Below are positions 23,729 to 25,297 of a stretch of DNA of 25,297 bases, in pieces (positions within the stretch are counted from its first letter, which is position 1; every line of letters starts with the position of its first letter). The notes beneath the pieces were generated by a model, which worked only from the letters and a program-made list of their open reading frames with translations, was not told where the DNA came from and searched no databases. This stretch comes from Planctomycetota bacterium (GTDB lineage Bacteria > Planctomycetota > Planctomycetia > Pirellulales > Pirellulaceae): contig JAJDEH010000270.1 of assembly GCA_029259935.1 (NCBI GenBank), forward strand, positions 1 through 25,297, read 5' to 3'. The position numbers and the translations under genes were made by a program.

Positions 23729-24285
23729 CACCCTTCCGGTTCGTTCATTTTGGACTGCAGCCACTCGCCAAACTGTTCCAAGTCGGATGCGTTCATGCTG
23801 AGCATGATTTCATCGCGATGGACGCCGTGGACAACGAGAATGTGGTCTTCGTGGAACGTGATTTCGTCACCTTGCTGAAGATCGTGAAGCCGTGTTTCGT
23901 AGAGCCGGTTATCGATGACTCCTGAAAGGTATTCGCCTTCGCGATGGATAATCTTGGCCCAAAACTGCTCGCCCCAGCCGCGCGAGGGGATCTGCTGCTC
24001 GGGCAACGCGACAAGCGAAGCTGGTTCCTCGTGGCAAAGGATCGGTTTTGCGGCCGGTTCGTTGCACAGTTCGCAGGGGCATTCAGCGGGCGCGTCGGGA
24101 TGGGCGGAAAAACGTGGCGAATCGATCCGCAGTTCGACCAAGTGTCCCGCATACGCGTATTTCTTGAACCACGGGTTTTCGATTTGAAAGCGGTCCCCCA
24201 TCTCGGCCTGCATGGCCACGCCGTCGACCAGTTCGTAGCCGTTGGAAAATTGCTGCCTTTGGAAGCCATCATCAAGCGTCGTCAT
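23728..24285 (-). CDS. Uncharacterised protein with a Cys-rich, probably metal-binding motif
   Basis: This 185-residue soluble protein was not recognised with confidence. A cluster CPCELC (C69, C71, C74) followed by C84 and H85 suggests zinc binding. The C-terminal half (EQFWAKIIHREGEYLSGVIDN ... GDEITFHEDHILVVH) vaguely recalls DUF2314-type domains, which bind or cover small ligands, but the match is weak. It overlaps the PGPGW gene by one base and is probably co-transcribed with it. Codon use looks like that of its neighbours. Confidence 0.65.
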   Translation of the reverse strand: MTTLDDGFQRQQFSNGYELVDGVAMQAEMGDRFQIENPWFKKYAYAGHLVELRIDSPRFSAHPDAPAECPCELCNEPAAKPILCHEEPASLVALPEQQIPSRGWGEQFWAKIIHREGEYLSGVIDNRLYETRLHDLQQGDEITFHEDHILVVHGVHRDEIMLSMNASDLEQFGEWLQSKMNEPEG

Positions 24286-24322
24286 CGCGTGCCCCTTTCC
24301 TCACCGGGCGTTTACACCGAAT

Positions 24323-24358
24323 CTCCGAAACCGTCGAGTCGGTTCGACGGGCTCGGAG
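24323..24358. terminator. Two-tier hairpin between the FAD oxidoreductase and the Cys-rich protein gene
   Basis: CCGTCGA (24331-24337) pairs with TCGACGG (24344-24350) around a 6-base loop. Outside it, CTCCGA (24323-24328) pairs with TCGGAG (24353-24358), separated by a 2x2 internal loop. It lies 21 bases after the minus-strand stop at 24379. No T run follows, so it may be a factor-independent terminator of weak type, an mRNA 3' stabiliser or a processing site. Confidence 0.45.
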
Positions 24359-24378
24359 GTCATCCCACGGGTTAGAAG

Positions 24379-25297
24379 TCAGCGGCTAGGCTTGGACATG
24401 GGATCCGCGCGCCCCTCGTTTGTTTCGGTAACCGCAGGCTCCATGTCGTCGAAAATTCGTCCGGCGCCTTCTTGAAAAATGCGGCCAATTAGCAGGTCAG
24501 TAAGATTGCCCTGATGTTGCGGATGATCTCGCATGAAGCGGCCGAAGCTAAAACCGTTCGAGTAGTAGGCACCGACCAGCTTTTGAATCCACTGCGTTCC
24601 GTCCTTGAATTCGTTGCACCAGCGGCCCAGTTGTTCGCCGGAAAGATCGCCCGTTTTGAATCCGTCGACGATGGCGTCGGCGGCCAATTCGCCGGATTTG
24701 AGGGCAAAGTAGACGCCCGACGAATAGATCGGATCAATGAACCCGAAAGCGTCGCCGATCAGGACCCAGCCCGGGCCGGCATGTTCGGTCGTGCGATAGG
24801 AGAACTCTTGCGCCACATGAAACTTCTCGGTTCGCTCGGCGTTGCTTAGGCGCTGCAACATGTTGGGGCACTTTTCGAGTTCTTCGGCGTAGACGTTTTC
24901 CGGTGATCCGCGGCCCTTCAGCAGGTAATCGTTATCGCCGACCACGCCGATGCTGGTGATGTCCTCGCGGAGCGGGATGTACCAAAACCACGAGTCCTTG
25001 CCCTCGGTATGCAGGATGACCGTGGCCCCGCCATGCACTCCGGGATCGCGGCCCGCGCCGCGGTAGTAAGTCCAAATCGCCGCCTTCTTCAGCTCGGGAT
25101 CGACCTCTTTGATACCCAGTCGGTTGGCCAACATCGCCGATTGGCCGGTGGCGTCGACCAGCACGCTGGCCTCAATTGTGCGCGGTGCCTGGGAATCTTC
25201 ATCATTGCCAGTCTTGACCCGCACGCCGACGGCCCGATCACCCTCGAAAACGGCGTCGAGCACCTGAGCATCAGTGCGTACGGTGGCACCACTCGCG
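24379..25297 (-). CDS. FAD-dependent oxidoreductase (tryptophan halogenase / geranylgeranyl reductase-like), 5' end outside the window
   Basis: The frame is open to the window edge (ASGATVRTDAQVLDAVFEGD), so the GTG at 25263 is internal and the start with its N-terminal GxGxxG lies beyond. The visible 305 residues contain the mid-domain ASVLVDATGQSAMLANRLG, a beta-sheet substrate domain with WFWYIPLREDITSIGVVGD, and the second FAD-binding motif GDAFGFIDPIYSSGVYFALKSGELAAD. This layout is typical of the FixC/tryptophan-halogenase-like group of flavoproteins that oxidise or reduce diverse small molecules. The halogenase Lys cannot be judged because the N-terminal part is missing. No neighbour identifies the substrate. 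Confidence 0.85.
   Translation of the reverse strand, partial: ASGATVRTDAQVLDAVFEGDRAVGVRVKTGNDEDSQAPRTIEASVLVDATGQSAMLANRLGIKEVDPELKKAAIWTYYRGAGRDPGVHGGATVILHTEGKDSWFWYIPLREDITSIGVVGDNDYLLKGRGSPENVYAEELEKCPNMLQRLSNAERTEKFHVAQEFSYRTTEHAGPGWVLIGDAFGFIDPIYSSGVYFALKSGELAADAIVDGFKTGDLSGEQLGRWCNEFKDGTQWIQKLVGAYYSNGFSFGRFMRDHPQHQGNLTDLLIGRIFQEGAGRIFDDMEPAVTETNEGRADPMSKPSR

Overview
The window reads as chromosomal DNA from a planctomycete, most likely of the Pirellulales type. The evidence is a Tat-exported DUF1501 protein, a Tat-exported Gfo/Idh/MocA oxidoreductase, a cupin / TIM-barrel / Gfo-Idh sugar cluster, VIT-VWA exported proteins, mostly short operons with frequent strand switches, and a hairpin-rich repeat of a kind I associate with this phylum. 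No tRNA, rRNA, CRISPR array, transposase or phage gene was recognised.

Layout. 1-1626: 3' part of a DUF885 zinc peptidase. 1730-2374 (-): CPBP membrane protease. 2643-7365 (+): three exported proteins, namely a thioredoxin-fold protein interrupted by an in-frame TGA, a VIT-VWA protein and a smaller VWA protein. 7381-10277 (-): a membrane HEAT-repeat protein and a SprA/CJM1_0395-type metalloprotease. 10490-11549 (+): rsgA with an apparent N-terminal frameshift. 11562-14080 (-): an exported esterase and a DUF1501 protein. 14249-15550 (+): exported Gfo/Idh oxidoreductase. 15835-17778 (+): lipoate block of a LipB-like protein, LipA and a stand-alone lipoyl-like domain. 18031-21916 (+): cupin sugar-isomerase-like protein, a palindromic repeat, a TIM-barrel isomerase/epimerase and a Gfo/Idh dehydrogenase. 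21969-23287 (+): an AcpH-like protein and a lipoprotein. 23324-25297 (-): PGPGW membrane protein, a Cys-rich unknown protein and the 3' part of an FAD oxidoreductase.

Most striking observation: the exported thioredoxin-fold gene (2643-3626) is one continuous reading frame except for a TGA at codon 74. By spacing to the downstream family motif, that codon falls where the first, nucleophilic Cys of a thioredoxin CxxC motif belongs. A GC-rich hairpin starts five bases after the TGA. This makes the gene a candidate selenoprotein in an uncharacterised family. A point mutation, or reinitiation at GTG 2886, remain alternatives.

Second theme: the lipoate block looks divergent. LipA keeps all its cysteines, but the LipB-like protein lacks both residues of the known Lys/Cys catalytic dyad, and the lipoyl-like domain has Glu where the lipoylated Lys should be.

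Third: rsgA has its conserved N-terminal motif in a different frame from its GTPase domain.
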